Below, one piece after another: positions 45,716-59,033 of a stretch of DNA of 64,000 bases. The stretch is taken from positions 233,719,661-233,783,660 of the forward strand of contig CM042685.1 of the NCBI GenBank assembly GCA_023614405.1, written 5' to 3'. The notes below the pieces were generated by a model that worked only from the letters and a program-made list of their open reading frames with translations, was not told the origin of the DNA and did no database searches. This stretch comes from Avena insularis (lineage: Eukaryota; Streptophyta; Magnoliopsida; Poales; Poaceae). Both the position numbers and the translations under genes were made by a program. Each line of letters begins with the position of its first letter. The first letter of the stretch is position 1.

Positions 45716-47998
45716 CACCGCCCACTCCCCGGCCACCCGCAAAGATTTTAAGTCTGTAGGTGACAGATTCGAGATGCTATTTGGAAGCTTCTGCTTCTAG
45801 GTGGGTCAGATTGGCACCCTCTGCCTCCCAGAGTGGGTGTCACCTCCGTCTATCAGGCCCGCCTCGTGGGTGCCACCAATATGTGCCTTGCGCACAACAT
45901 CACTAACAAGCGATTCGGATGATAGCAGCAGCTGCAACTCCGATCTATGTGATGCCCCCACTGATGAAGGAACCTACGATTCCGGATCTGAAATTTGCGG
46001 GAGTAACGATGCCCCTCATCGCTTCATGTGCGCGGCCATCCACGATGGTAACGTCGATGACGGAACCGCCCCGCCAAACCCCCCTCCCAACCCGCAGGAT
46101 CCTAACGTCGCAAACAGAGGAAACAGACCACCCCCTCCCAATCCCAACGGGAACAGGGCACCCGACAACGCTTAAGGCATCAACCGCATCCATCACAAGA
46201 TCAACCTCAACGACGCCGAGTGGGAAAGGGTGCATGACGCTGTGCGAGGAACCCACCCTCTACCAATCGACGCCCCTCGTGATATGCTGATGGGTTACCA
46301 CTGGATCCTCATCGAGGAGCACAATGGACAAATCAAGCAGCAAGCCGAGCTTGAGCAGCGCAAGCGAGCGACTGACGAGTCAAGCATGCGGGGAGCTGCG
46401 CTCTCCGCCGCTGGTGGCTCTCCTCGAAAGGCTACGATGGCCGCAAATATCGCTCTCGCTTGGAGCGCATGGATCCTGCCGCATGACGCGAGGCCACCAA
46501 GGCACTCGACATGTACTTCATGACGATGGACTCGCAGGGCAACATCATGCCCAAACCGCTGTAGGCCGCAGTCATGGCAGCCACGACCTACCTGGCATCC
46601 AACCCGCGTCCGGCGGGAGACCCACGGAACGCGATCCACAAATATGCACTTGCAGGTCTCGGACTTGTCGGAGATGCGCTCCACGATGAAGCAGTCACAG
46701 ATCCAAATAAAAAGGCCGCAATACAATTCACTCGAAGCCGCACACCCTCATCTGAGGAGGAAGATCATGACCTGCCGTGGCGCCGCCGCAGCGCACGTCG
46801 CAGGAGCGGCAACTACGATGCTCGTAGCAAACTCGGGTAGCGCAAGATCAACAAGTCACGCGCAAAACACGCATGTTCCACAGAGTCCGAAGACGAGGAC
46901 ACAGAGCTGTGCGGCTGTAGGTGCTTCAGCATGGCCATACGGTAATCGCGGATGCCTAAAGGCTTCAAACTTCCTTCGGACAATCCAAAGTTCGACGGCA
47001 CACAGGAGCCGAAGATATGGCTCAACGATCAGCTATCGTCACTCAATCTCCATGGTGGGAGTAAAAACACAAGCATGCAATACCTTCAGCTGCAGCCGAC
47101 GGGCGCAGCTAGAGCCTGGCTCAATAACCTTCCTTCCGGATCCATCCGCAGTTGGGAAGAGCTAGCATACTGCTTCATCCGCAACTTCAAAGGCACCAAC
47201 AAGAGACCGACTTCAATCGAGGAGCTACGCGCCTGCTGTCAGCGGTCCAATGAATCAATATGCTCGTACATACTGCACTGGTCCATCATCAAAAACTCCG
47301 TCGCAAACATCTTGGAGGAAAGGGCAATCGACGCCTTCAATGACGGCGTAAGGCGCCGTGAATTCAGAGAAGAGCTCGAGTGCGTCAAGCCCAAAACCAT
47401 CGATCACTTGATGGACATCGCCAATTGCTGGGCCGATGGCAAATATATCGTCAACCGAACATGTTCGAATGACGAAGATGACTTCGTCCATAGGCGCGAT
47501 CGCCGCAGAAAAAGAAGAACACGCGTCTACGACGACCGCGAAGAGGTTGATATGGTTGCGGCTGGCTATGCTGATCGCCGCGACAACAGCAACCACAAGA
47601 ACGGGTATCACGGCGGTGGAAGACCCACACAAACATGGCAACACCGCAATTGTGATAATGAGCCATCCGCATTCAAAAAGCTGTCGGGTCCCTGCACCAA
47701 CCCTTTCTACATCGACAAACAGGCTGGTAAGAGGAAGGCCATCCACATGCTCAAGGATTGCAGAGAGTTCCATAAGATCCACGAGGGCTTCGCCCAGATG
47801 TGTCGCCAAATGGTGAATCTAGGATTCAGCCCCGCTCCAGGAGCTGTCGCACATGGAGCTCCACCTCCACCACCTGGAGGACCCGCGCAGCCACCGACGG
47901 AGAATAATGGGGCAGATGCATACCCGTCATCGCTAAGATCCCTAATGATACAAAAGGGGCTCCCAACCAACAGGGTGCAGAAGAAGATCACCCACTAG
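45716..47998 (+). pseudogene. Outer Gypsy element gag
   Basis: The last 348 codons are open (46952-47998): MPKGFKLPSDNPKFDGTQEP, KIWLNDQLSSLNLHGGSKNT, LQPTGAARAWLNNLPSGSIR, SWEELAYCFIRNFKGTNKRP, ELEC.KPKTIDHLMDIANCW. This is the Retrotrans_gag capsid pattern, followed by a basic region (HRRDRRRKRRTRVYDDR) and a Pro-rich tail. The N-terminal gag region 45750-46950 is present but broken into short frames. The sequence is cut at 48019 by the Athila insertion. Confidence 0.85.
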
Positions 47999-48019
47999 GT
48001 TAACTTGGCCGTCACCTTC

Positions 48020-49405
48020 TGATGACCCACAAGTATAGGGGATCGCAACAGTCTTCGAGGATAGTATTACCCAATTTATTGATTCGACACAAGGGGGGCC
48101 AAAGAATACTTGCAAGCCTTAGCAAATGAGTTGTAAATTCAGCTGCACCTGGAAATAGTTCTTTCTCACAGAAGTTTATTAGTAGCAACATTTCTATAGT
48201 AGCAATAGCAAAGCAACAACAACAGTAGAACAAGAGCAATATTAATAATAGTAGCAAACAATAGGATGTGAGTGCAGAGGCATAGGGATGGATGGAGGGC
48301 GTTGCATGGACGAGTCTAAACAGGTAACTTAAAGATTTAGGGCAATTGCAGATAAATAAGATAAAGCATCCAAGTACTAAACAATCATAGGCATGTGCTC
48401 CATATATAGTCGTGCGTGCTCGCAATGAGAACTTGCACAACATCTTTTGTCCTACCAGCCCGTTGCAGCGGGGCCTCAAGGGAACTACTGGCAATTAAGG
48501 TGCTCCTTTTAATAGAGCACCGGAGCAAAGAATTAAAACTCCATGAACACACGTGATCCTCACATCATAGCCATCCCCTCAGGTTGTCCCAATTTCTGTC
48601 ACTTCGGGGCCTTTGGATCCGGACAATGATATGTGTACACAACTTGCAGATAAGATCACAAACAATACTATCATAATGATTCAATAATAAGTTTAGATCT
48701 GAGATCATGGTACTCGGGCCCTAGTGACAAGCATTAAGCACAACAAGTTGCAACAAAGTCAAATAGCACTAATAGAGATACTAGGCACCATGCCTTAACA
48801 ATCTTATTCGATTACATGATATAACTCATCCAATCCCTACCATCCCCATAGCCTACAGCGGGGGATTACTCACTCATGGATGAGGGAAACATGGATGGTT
48901 GATGGAGAGGCGTTGGTGATGATGATGGCGATGATCCTCTCCAAATTCCTCATCCCGGCAGGGTGCCTGAGCGGAGTTTCTGGTTCCGAATCACGATTTC
49001 TGGTGGTGGCGGTGCAGCGGAACTCTTTCTGGAAAAACGTCGACCCCCTCGGTTTTTAGGTCAAGAGGCATCTTATAGGAGAAGAGGGAGCCCAAGGGGG
49101 TGCCTGGGGTAGCCACACCCCCTCCAGGCGCGGGCTGGGCCCACCCACGCGGCAAGGGGGTGTGGCCCCCCTAGGGCTCCACTCCATCTCGTATTCTGGC
49201 TCCGTGGAACTTCTGGTGAAATAGGATTTTTGGCATATTTTTCGGGATTTTTCCTGATAGTTGTTTTTCTACACAAAAACTAGACACCAAGGTAATTATG
49301 CTGAAAACAACGTCAGTCCGTGTAAGTTGTATCCAAATCACACAAGTTTAGAGGAGAAACAATAGCAAAAGTGTTCGGGAAAGTAGATACGTTTTGGACG
49401 TATCA
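48020..49405 (-). repeat. 3' LTR of the Athila-lineage element
   Basis: 1,386 bp. By eye it differs from the other LTR by several substitutions per 100 bases, so this is not a recent insertion. Confidence 0.94.
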
Positions 49406-51930
49406 ACTCCCCCAAGCTTATCTTATTTCTTATCCTCAAGCAATTCAGTTGAAAACTGAGTGCGATAAAAGAACTTTTACAAACACATTTGCTTCATTTG
49501 ATATATATATTCTCAGCATAGGAGTAGATACTTAGACCATTCATAATAAGAAGTATGCAACTAAGTCTACTCAATAGTCATTGCAAGCTATGAAGAGAAA
49601 CCAACTCAATAATAATAAGTAGCATGAAACATAAACATGAGCAACATTGCAATGCTCATAATAAGGTATGATAGAGTGGTATCTCGCTTTCCTTTGTTTG
49701 CAGAGCACAATATAAATGTCAAGGCACATCTGATGTTCACATGAAGACTAGAAGTAAAGATATCAGAGATACAAGCATCAAAGTCATGACATAATTAACC
49801 AAGTTTTGAGACAAGCATATTACGCTAAGAATGACAACTATGCTCTCAAGAAGGTGTTCATAGAATAAGTGGTGACTCAACAAGGAAGTGAAAAGATTTT
49901 GAAAAGTTTGAAAGGCTTCCAAATGCTGAAAGTAAGGTACTCAATCATTGCCCCTATCATAGGCATCTTTAGATGGTTAATGGTGAAAGTGAGTTCCAAT
50001 ATGAGTTATATGCTTGACAAGCCATAAACTGGAAATCTCATGTCCCTTGAGTACGAGGGCCGCTCCTCATGCTACTCAACTTTAGTCACCTGTAAGTTCT
50101 TGTCATCATAAATACATGTGTATCATAGAGAACCGCCAACGGGGTACCCCTTGCACATGATACATGAGCTATCCCACAATCAAAATGACAAGGCAAACAG
50201 ACAATGAGCATATCGGTGATCTTTTTATTCGCTATTTGCATAGGTTTTTATTGAGGATGCTTCACAGATTGCTCATTATGGTTATGCTGCAAGTTTCCAC
50301 CATGATTAGGCATGGCTTAGGCTAGCGGCCCACGCGTTTCTCTAACACATATATATAACTCCATGAACTTACAAGCTCCCCTTTTATTTCACACTGATGA
50401 CATCCGCAAAAAAAAGAGCATGATATCAACTGGATATGTATCCATAAGTGTTGAAAGCGTTCCCTGTGACAGCACGGTTCTGCTAACTCCTAGCCTATAA
50501 TTTGCAAGAATATAACTTTCATGGACAATCACAATGGTTCAGGTTTATTAAGTGGAAGAAATAGAGTGTGCCATCAAGTTCGTGAGAGCTTTACTAACTA
50601 ACTTTCTCAAAACAGACAAACATTTTATTTGGAAGAAAACAAGGCATAATGAATATGCACGGAATAGCAAATGATGCTAGTAGGTAGGTATGGTGGACAC
50701 TTTGGCAATATTGGTTTTGGGGAGTTGGATGCAAAAGTAGAGCACATAACCAGTGCAAGTGAAGGCTAGCAATAGAGAGGGAGCGACAAACGAGAGAGCA
50801 ATAACTATCATAATCATGCTTGCAACAAAAAGGACTAATTATGGCATGAAAGTGATACAGGAACTCTGAGGCAAAATAAATCATCGAGGCTTACTGACTA
50901 TTGTTTAGTCATATGCATGCGTGAGCATTTGCCAAGTCGATTCACATGAAACATTCAGAGGAGGATACCACAATATCATACCAAGTTATGAATAGAACAA
51001 TGTAAGCAAACATTCATATAACATGCTACAAACTATTAGCAAGTTGGGGCTGATCATAAGAGAGCAAGAACTACTAAGCATCCATAAATAACATACACCT
51101 TACATGAACAGACTAAGCATGCTCACAATGATGAGTATATGTACAAAAATGAAAACAAATAGAGTTCGTTACCAGCCTCTTACCACACCTCAAGTTGTCT
51201 TAATATTCATTATTGCCCTTCACTTGTGTGACTTGAATAATAACATGAAACCAAACTCCACTGAGTATTGCTGAACCCTGCAAAGAACTTCACAAAACCA
51301 AAGAAGAACAACAAATATTTTTGGTGTTCTCGATTTTTAAAGCAAGCACACAAAGCAAAACCAAACAAAGCGAAAGCAAACAAAGCAAAGTCTTTTTGGA
51401 TTTTTCTTTAAGGCAAACCAAAGCTAAAAAGCAAAGAAACAAACCAAGAGAAACAACAAAAATATTTTTGGTATTTTTGTGTTTTGAGAAAGCAGAAACA
51501 AAAACCAAAAATAAAGCGAAACATGGATATACAAAGAACCGACGAAACATGATATATAGATGAGTGTGATGTCGGTATACATCCCCCAAGCTCAACTCCA
51601 TGGTGACCAAGAAGGTGCACCTCCGTTGTACGACGAGGAGGCCCCTTCGTCCTGGTACGAGCTCGAGGACTTCCCTATGTAGTGCACAGAGGGGTCGTAT
51701 GAGGGCGCGTCCCCCTGACAGTGTCTGTGGAAACCACGAATGCGTAACTACTCGTCCATCTCCTCCTTGGAGCGTGACCAAGGTCCCTAGGAAATACATA
51801 ACAAAGTGGTTTGGGGCAGAGGAATCTCTCTCTCTTCCCTGTCAGTAAACAACATTCTATAAACCAGACTCTCTAGGGTAGAGCCAGCAGTGACAAGGTG
51901 ATGCGCTTTCATGGCAGAAAGATCAAGCCT
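49406..51930 (-). other. Long 3' untranslated region of the Athila-lineage element
   Basis: I see no coding domain. A purine-rich run of AAGCAAAAC/AAAGCAAAG-like repeats occupies about 51320-51510. Small ORFs here have no recognisable content. Confidence 0.55.
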
Positions 51931-52760
51931 CTAAGGAGCCAAAACTGTATCATTTGGATCAACAGCAAGGTCTAAGGCAGCAACAACACGTGCAACAATA
52001 ATTCCCCCATAAATGGGTCCCTTAGCAGCTAAGCGACGAGCAATGAGAGAACCAAGATTGTACCTGGTTTCATTGTTGAGTGCAGCAACTAGGAAGGCCA
52101 AATGATAGTTGGAAATATTGCTAGTGTTCTCCCTACCAAGAGCACTAGTGGCAAGATAATAAGCAAAATACCTGATAGCTGGGAGTTGAATATTTCTTAT
52201 CTTTCCCCGCTGGGATCTGCGGTCATCATCATTAGTTATCCCGCGGTAGAGCTCCAACAAATCAGCGGGCTGAGCTGGAATCTTCTTCAACGTCCCAGCC
52301 ATGCCAATACCCAAGATTTCACAAAATTTCTTCAATATCATGGAGAAAGGCATATTATAGATTTTGAAAGACACATCTGGCTTGAAAGGGCTGTTAGAAA
52401 AAGAGAATCTGTCCACAAAATTCTTAGTGAGTGTAGCATACTGCACACTCTCATCCTGCATATAACTCGTTAAACCAACCCTCTGAACCAAGGTTAGAAA
52501 ATCATTCAGAATCCCTGCAGCCCGCAAAAAGGTTGGACAAGGGAAGGTAGACGGGTGCACATCCCCCTCATCTCCCTCATCGCCAAATCGCGGTGTAATG
52601 AGATCCTCATTGTATGAGGGCGTAGCTCAGGAGGATGATCTTGAAGGCCTTGTCCTCCTAGGTGCATCACTCTCAAATACTTCACCAAAGGTGTGGTAGT
52701 CCATGACCCCCTTTTTTTATCTAAATTTTTTAGACAAACATCAAACCAAGTGATTTCCAA
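51931..52760 (-). pseudogene. Athila 3' ORF (env-position ORF) fragment
   Basis: A 209-codon minus-strand ORF (52560-51931) reads FLRAAGILNDFLTLVQRVGL, FSFSNSPFKPDVSFKIYNMP, GKIRNIQLPAIRYFAYYLAT, YNLGSLIARRLAAKGPIYGG. This is the conserved pattern of the ORF found between integrase and the 3' LTR in Athila-type elements. An upstream piece runs to 52760 in another frame. Its function in the family is unclear. Confidence 0.75.
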
Positions 52761-53570
52761 GTTGATAAATGATGAGTAACTACTATAGGAACTTGCTAGA
52801 GGGCTACACGTGCATCAAAATGAAATATCTAAACATAGAACAAGCATGCAAGCTCACACAACCTGACACCTATAGTATCAAAATACTCAAGATACAACCT
52901 ACCAATCATAAATCTAATTGGATAAGCGGAGGAGGCACATACCAAGGAGCAATCCCTCCAAAAATCAACAGCAAAGATGGGCTGAGCAAGGAGATCGAAA
53001 ATCGGGAGAAAGAACAACAGGAACTCGAGCTTGAGAAATTTTTCTGGTGTTTTTCGGGAGAGAGAGAGAAAGAAGTGTCTAGGAGGAGACAACTTGGAGG
53101 GGCTCAGGTGGGTCCCACCCATGCCAGGCACGCCCCTGGGGCTGGCCGCGCCACCAGGGGGTGTCCTGGCCTGGGGGGTCCCCTTGTCCACTCGAGGTGC
53201 CCTCTGCCCCTTTTTTCGAGGAAAAAATTAATATGAATTTTATAGAATTTTTCGGGACACTTTATTTTTGGCCAATTTTCAGGGTATGAAAATTGATTTT
53301 CTCGCAGAAAAGATTTTTTTAGAAAAATCAAAAACAATTAAAAACCAAAACTACAGAAGTTCTAAGACACTCTAACAAGCAAACAACTAGCAAAACTAAA
53401 GCTAACAAGAGAAAGAGCAAAGACTAGAAAGGAGAAAAATAAAAGCGAGCAAGTATAACCAATGTGAAATTATTGTTTTGTTTATTAAAATCCCTTTGTT
53501 AATAAGGTTGATCAAGTCTTGTTACCAAAACTATCTTAAATGAGACAAAACTTTGCATTCCACAAAGTGA
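52761..53570 (-). other. Junction region where RT and integrase should be
   Basis: Between the protease end (53571) and the 3' ORF there are only ~800 bases of non-coding sequence, against about 3 kb of RT/RNase H/integrase expected. It contains GC-rich sequence (53090-53215) resembling part of the element's own LTR or UTR. Confidence 0.6.
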
Positions 53571-54400
53571 TTATGTTACCTCAAACTTGATAGCAATGGT
53601 CCCAATCATAATAGTTTCAAAACTTTCTTGTGGAATGGGACAATATATTTCTCCAACTTTGATGCTCTCAATATTTTTAATGGAATTCAGGCAATAGATC
53701 TTAGTAACCTTCTTGGGGAAATAGACAGTATGCTCTTTGTCATTAATATTAAAAGTTACTTTTCCTTGATTACAATTGATGACAGCACCTGCAGTATTAA
53801 GAAAAGGCCTCCCAAGAATAATAGACATATTATCATGTTCATGCATTTCAAGCACAACAAAATCAGTTAAAACCAAGAAATAATAAGCCATTTGAACAGG
53901 AACATCCTCACATATCCCAACAGGAATAGTAGTTGACTTATTAGCCATTTGCAAAGATATATCAGTTGGTATCAACTTTTCTAACTGGAGTCTCTTGTAG
54001 AGAGAAAAAGGCATAACACTAACTCCATCTCCCAAATCACATAAAGTAGTTCTAACATAATTATTCTTAATAGAGCAAGGAATAGTTGGTATACCTGGAT
54101 CACCAAGTTTCTTTGAACCTTACCATTGAAGGAATAATTAGCAAGCAAAGTAGAAATTTCCTCATTAGGAATCTTCCTTTTATTAGAGACAATATCCTTC
54201 ATATACTTTGAATAAGGAGGCAACTTAATAGCATCAGTCAAAGGAATTTGCAAAAATAAAGGTTTCATCCACTCACAAAACTTGTTGTAGTGTTCTTCCT
54301 CCTTTGACTTGTTTTTCTTATTTGAAAATGCATAGGTTTCTACACCCAAGGTTCTCTCTCACTACCATGTTTTTAGCAATAAAATCTTCCTTAGTGTACC
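53571..54400 (-). pseudogene. Athila gag C-terminus and aspartic protease
   Basis: Minus-strand frames read KSKEEEHYNKFCEWMKPLFL and LPPYSKYMKDIVSNKRKIPN, then after a shift the protease: LGDGVSVMPFSLYKRLQLEK (active-site region; family pattern DLGAS), LQMANKSTTIPVGICEDVPV, MSIILGRPFLNTAGAVINCN. The domain is recognisable end to end, but the frame change near 54080 breaks it. Confidence 0.85.
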
Positions 54401-57094
54401 TGTCACATCCCAAATTTTAGATTTGGTTCATTCATGCCATTGCATCATACTCTTCCATGCAAAACCATCGATTGAAAAGTTTCGGCAAAACACTATTTTT
54501 TAAACCCTACCCTATTTTACTACGAGGCTCCTACGGGAGGCTTTAGTAGGACTTGTGTTGTCCACCCTTGTAGCCTAGTGGTTTCACTCAACCCTTGACC
54601 CTAGGTTGTTCCCTTCGTTTTTACAAAAATTTAGGAACAAAAATCGCCCGATTCGGAGCTCGTACGGAAAAGTTACGGCCGTTTTATTAAAAGATCAAAA
54701 ATCGGCGCCGACTTCGCCGAGTCCGGGTAGGACCCCGCGTGGGGCCCCCCATAAAAGGGCGCGGACCCCACCCAGCCGCCGCCTGCCTCATCCCACGCGC
54801 CGCCGCGCACACCTCGGTAAGTCGCCCCGCCCGCCAGCCGCCGGACCCGCCGCCCGCCGCGCCGCTTTGCCGCGCCCGCCAGCGCCGCCGCCTCGCGCCT
54901 CCGCCGCCCTTCGCCCGCCAGCCGCTGCCGCCGCCCGCGCCGCCGCCGCCCCGCTTCGCCGCCGCCCTGTCTCCGGTGAGTCCGCAGCCGCCATCTCTTG
55001 GGACCGTTGGATTTCAGATCAGCGGTCCAGATCGGCCGTTGACCGGTCAGCCCCTAGGCGTTGACTAGTCAGACGTCCAGTCAGCGCCCAGTCAGCAGCC
55101 ACGTAGACCAGTCAACAGACACAGATGACTGGGTATTTTTTTAATCGATTTAGTTGGCAGATTTCGGTAGAAACTTGTAAATTGCGTAGAAATTAAACCG
55201 CTGGGCCAAAAATTGCAAATAAAATGTGTGTAGATTCAGTGAGTCGTGTAGAATCTTGCTGTACCATTGTTTCACACTTTTGCAGCAAGGTTTGGTACAG
55301 TTTAATCAAATTAGTTAATGGCCTTTTTGGAGTAATTAATTCGTAGAAAAAGATCTGTAACTCCAAAAATTGCGTATGATATGTTCCTAGATTCAGTAGA
55401 ACGAGGGGAATCTCTTCGTGAATTAAAAGGATAGGCTTACAGTATAAACTTCTGCAGAAACTCTCTAGTGGCTTTCTGCAGTGTTTTAATTACTCAGGGA
55501 GTTTTATAATTCCTTTTTGAGTAATTCCAATTGGTACTGTTTCTAAATAGCAATGCCTATACAGTAAAATTTTCCCAAGATTTTACAAATAGTATACTAC
55601 CGGTAGTGAATTATTTGGGTTCTAGCTCTAGTTTTGAGCATTATATTTTGCATAATAGTTTTCCTTGCGCTAAAACTATTTTCCATGCATGAAATCAGTA
55701 GTATTATTGAATAGGATTATGTGGTGCAGCTGTAGCACCAATTCACTTGTCATGCATGCATTCATACATCATCTTTGTTGCATATGATTGTGGATTGTTT
55801 GTTTATGATTGCAATTGTATCGTGTAGATTGTGACGAGTGCAACGCTTGCTCGTGTGTGGATTGTTCTTCCGACCGCTACAACCAAGGCAAGTAGATGCT
55901 ACTTTGTTCATGATATCGTCCTACTATTTTTAATGCATTGTTGTGTATTTTGTAGATGCATGTGTAGGATGATACTATCGCTACGCTATGTCCTATTATG
56001 TGGTAGGACCTTCCTTGTAGATGAACCACCGTTGGTAGATGTGCTTAGCCATGCTATGTTGAACGAGGGCTGGGTTACATCATTGAGACTTGTTTCTAAA
56101 AGTATTGGTTTGTGAAAACTAAAACAACTTAATCAATGAATCTCCTGGGTGTGATGGTATTGATAATTTGGGTGGTTTCATTGCGGAAAGGCACCCAGGT
56201 ATCTAGAGAAATTGATTGGCTTCTTTATTTGGTAGCTTACGTGTATAACCATGTGCCAATAATGAAATGGGCGGTTGGTTGGACTTAGTAGGTTGTGGCA
56301 ACCCGAACCCGCGTATCCAGAGATGTAGAATTTTGGTAGGTTGGACCGGTGCGCGTCGGGATTGGGGAGCTACTTCCCGAACAGTCTCTTCTTGGACTTC
56401 TCCCTATCATCACCCAAAATGAGAGTGATGGTACGAGCTGGGCTGACCAAGTCACATGGGTAAAGTGTACTAACCCCTGCAGGGTGTATAATCTAATCGA
56501 TTAGCCGTGTCCCCGGTTATGGACAACTGAGTTGCTTGATATAGATTCCATGACATGTTTCTCGCTCATTATAATTTCATAATTGTTTTAATATTGTTGG
56601 GTTAACTTAATTGGGATCTTTTCAAAGAAAATCAAAAACTGTTTACGAAAGTAGGACAAAGGTATTTGCAAATGCAAGCCAGACACAGCTCCACTTGCCA
56701 AATATGCATGTAGATGTTAGTACTACTGTCTCCTTTGCTAGCTCTACTTGCCATACATTCCATGTATTGACCCTTTGGGGCTGCTACGTTTCATGTTGCA
56801 GGTTATTCCGATTCTGAGTAATCGATATAGGCCACGGTACTCCACTCGGCACTTGTTCACTTGTGGGCAATTTGAAGAATGGAGGATTTACTTTATTTAT
56901 GTTGCTACCTGAATAATTTGAGCTAGCCTTGAGCTAAGCTTTCATTGTAATAATGGTACTCTGGATCTTCGTTATATATGATGCACGGATATTTTGCTAT
57001 GTTATTCATCTTATTCTATTGTGGGCCAATGAACCGATCCAGGGATTGGCATGTCACATAGAAGCCACGGTCTTTTCAGAACCGCGGTATTACA
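54401..57094. mobile_element. Solo LTR (2.7 kb) inserted in the Athila element
   Basis: The sequence starts TGTCACATCCCAAATTTTAG and ends ..CGCGGTATTACA, flanked by GTACC on both sides (54396-54400 and 57095-57099). There is no internal domain and no second LTR. A TATA-like CATAAAAGGGCG near 54751 is followed by a very GC-rich block (54770-54990), as in long Gypsy LTRs that carry their own promoter. On the minus strand the Athila gag frame runs on across the GTACC junction when the insert is ignored. Confidence 0.88.
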
Positions 57095-57099
57095 GTACC

Positions 57100-58980
57100 T
57101 AGTGTTCTTAGTGTGCTTCTCAAGTTCTTCCTCAAATTCCTCCTTATTAGGAGCATCATTTTTATCACTACCACTCTCAGTTTCAGCATCAGAGACAGAT
57201 ATACTATTAGGATCTATAGAAGGTTTAGAGGGTTCCTCAACTATTTTGTGTTTCTTTTTCTTTCTCTTACGAGGATTACCACTACTTTCACCTTGTTGAT
57301 AATCCTGCTCAATACTTTTAGGGTGTCCTTCAGGATATAAAGGATCTTGAGTAGCTATACCACTCCTAGTTCTAATTCCATAAGCACGTTTATCTCCTGA
57401 TGCATTAACTAGCATATCTTTTTGTACCTTAGCAAGTTGATCAATTTGAGTTTGAACCATTTGAAAGTGTTTACAAAGCATTTAATATCATTAGCAGTTC
57501 TTTCCACAACATATTTGAACTCATTAATATCTCTAGAGTTTTCCAATAAATGATTCTAAACTTGTTTATTAAAATTATCTTGTTTAACAATAAATGTGTC
57601 AAGTTCATCTAAGCATTGATCAGGAGGCCTACCATATGGAATATCACCTTAATTAAAGTGGAGAGAGTGTACCTCAATAACATATGAGTGGGGAATTGGC
57701 TTACATAATTCTTATATAGGAGGTAGATTCTTCACATCTTTAGATCTAATACCTTTCTCCTTTAGACATTTCTTAGCTTCTTTCATCACTTCATCATTTA
57801 ATGCAATAACTACCCTCTTCTTTGGTGTTGGTGTTGGAGCTGGTTCAGGCACAACTGGTTCAGGAGTAATAGTCTCAGGTGTATTTAGATTAACTGAAGT
57901 CCAATCATCATAATTCTTGCTTATTTCAGCCATTAGTTCCTCAGCATTTGTAGGAGTTCTTTTCCTGAAAACACAATCAGCAAAACTATCTAGGTATGTC
58001 CTAGAATCATCAGTTAGTCCATTATAATAAATATCAAGAAGTTCTTTTTTAGGCAATGGACATCCAGGATGTGCATGAATCAAGACACAAAACCTCGTCC
58101 ATGACTCAAGAAATTTCTCTTCTTCTCCCTGTTTAAAATCAAAAAGTCTCTGCAAAGCAGCATGTCTAGCACTAGGATGAAAATATTTCTAGAAGAAAGA
58201 AACAATCAAACAATTAGGGCTATCAATGGAACTAGGAGGTAATCTATTAAACCAAGCTTTGGCTTCTCCTTTTAGTGAAAAAGGGAAGATCTTAGTAACA
58301 AAGTAGTTGCGCATCTTAAAATCATCAAAGAATAAAGCACTCATAGTGGAAAGCTCATTAATATGAGCTACAACACTCTCATTTTCAGTCCCACAAAAAG
58401 GTTCTTTCTCAATAATGTCTAAATAGGATAAATCAAGAGATAAATCATAATCTTCATCTTTAATATCTATGGGAGAGGTGGCAAACTTAGGATCAGAGGA
58501 CAGTTTAGAAATAATGCTACGTCTCTCAAGGAGATTCTTAATAGAACTAGCACCATGTGTGCTTCGGCACTCTTCAATAAATTAATCAATAAACTCAATG
58601 TAACCATCATTAATATCATATCTCTATCTAGACTCAGGTGAGCTAACAGGTGTAATCGTGTCTTCACTAGGAGTTTCAGTGTTTCCTAGACTAGCCATAA
58701 TAGCATCTAGGAAAGGACGTAATGAACCACTCGCATCAAGCATAGTAGAAGTAACTTCATGAGTATCAGAAGAAGTTTTAGATTCAGCAGTAGTAGCGGT
58801 GTGTGTGGCATGTGTAGGTGGTGGTCGTGTAATAAGCCTATGTATAATAGACGGTGAATCAAGAGCAGCAGAGGTGTCTAGGACTATACCTCTTCTTGTA
58901 GTGGATGGTAAAATATGAAACTTTCCATCACGAGACTTCCCCATGATGAAACGAGTTGAAGTGAACAATAGTAGATCCAA
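57100..58980 (-). pseudogene. Athila gag
   Basis: Minus-strand pieces in order: 58980-58624 (MDLLLFTSTRFIMGKSRDGK, N-terminal), 58155-57712 (SWTRFCVLIHAHPGCPLPKK, ELLDIYYNGLTDDSRTYLDS, FADCVFRKRTPTNAEELMAE; the Retrotrans_gag capsid core), and 57481-57100 (MVQTQIDQLAKVQKDMLVNA, basic RKRKKKKHKIVEE, acidic tail). Several frame changes lie between 58624 and 58155 and near 57490-57700. The 3' end of this gag is the site of the solo-LTR insertion. Confidence 0.88.
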
Positions 58981-59002
58981 GTGAATTTACAAATAAAGCT
59001 AT

Positions 59003-59022
59003 GCTCCCCGACAACGGCGCCA
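59003..59022 (-). promoter_or_regulatory. Primer-binding site (tRNA-Asp) of the Athila element
   Basis: The minus strand reads TGGCGCCGTTGTCGGGGAGC, the usual tRNA-Asp-matching primer site of these elements. It begins 11 bases inside the 5' LTR and fixes the element's orientation. Confidence 0.92.
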
Positions 59023-59033
59023 TAAAATAGTCT

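Noticed and set aside
51290..51799. 169-codon minus-strand ORF with several hydrophobic runs, membrane-protein-like
   Set aside because: It is generated by AAGCAAA/AAACAAA-type low-complexity sequence in the 3' untranslated part of the Athila element. Hydrophobic Phe/Leu runs are what such repeats encode.
54606..55068. ORFs of 109-152 codons rich in Ala, Arg and Pro
   Set aside because: They fall in the GC-rich part of a solo LTR. All frames are open because of composition.
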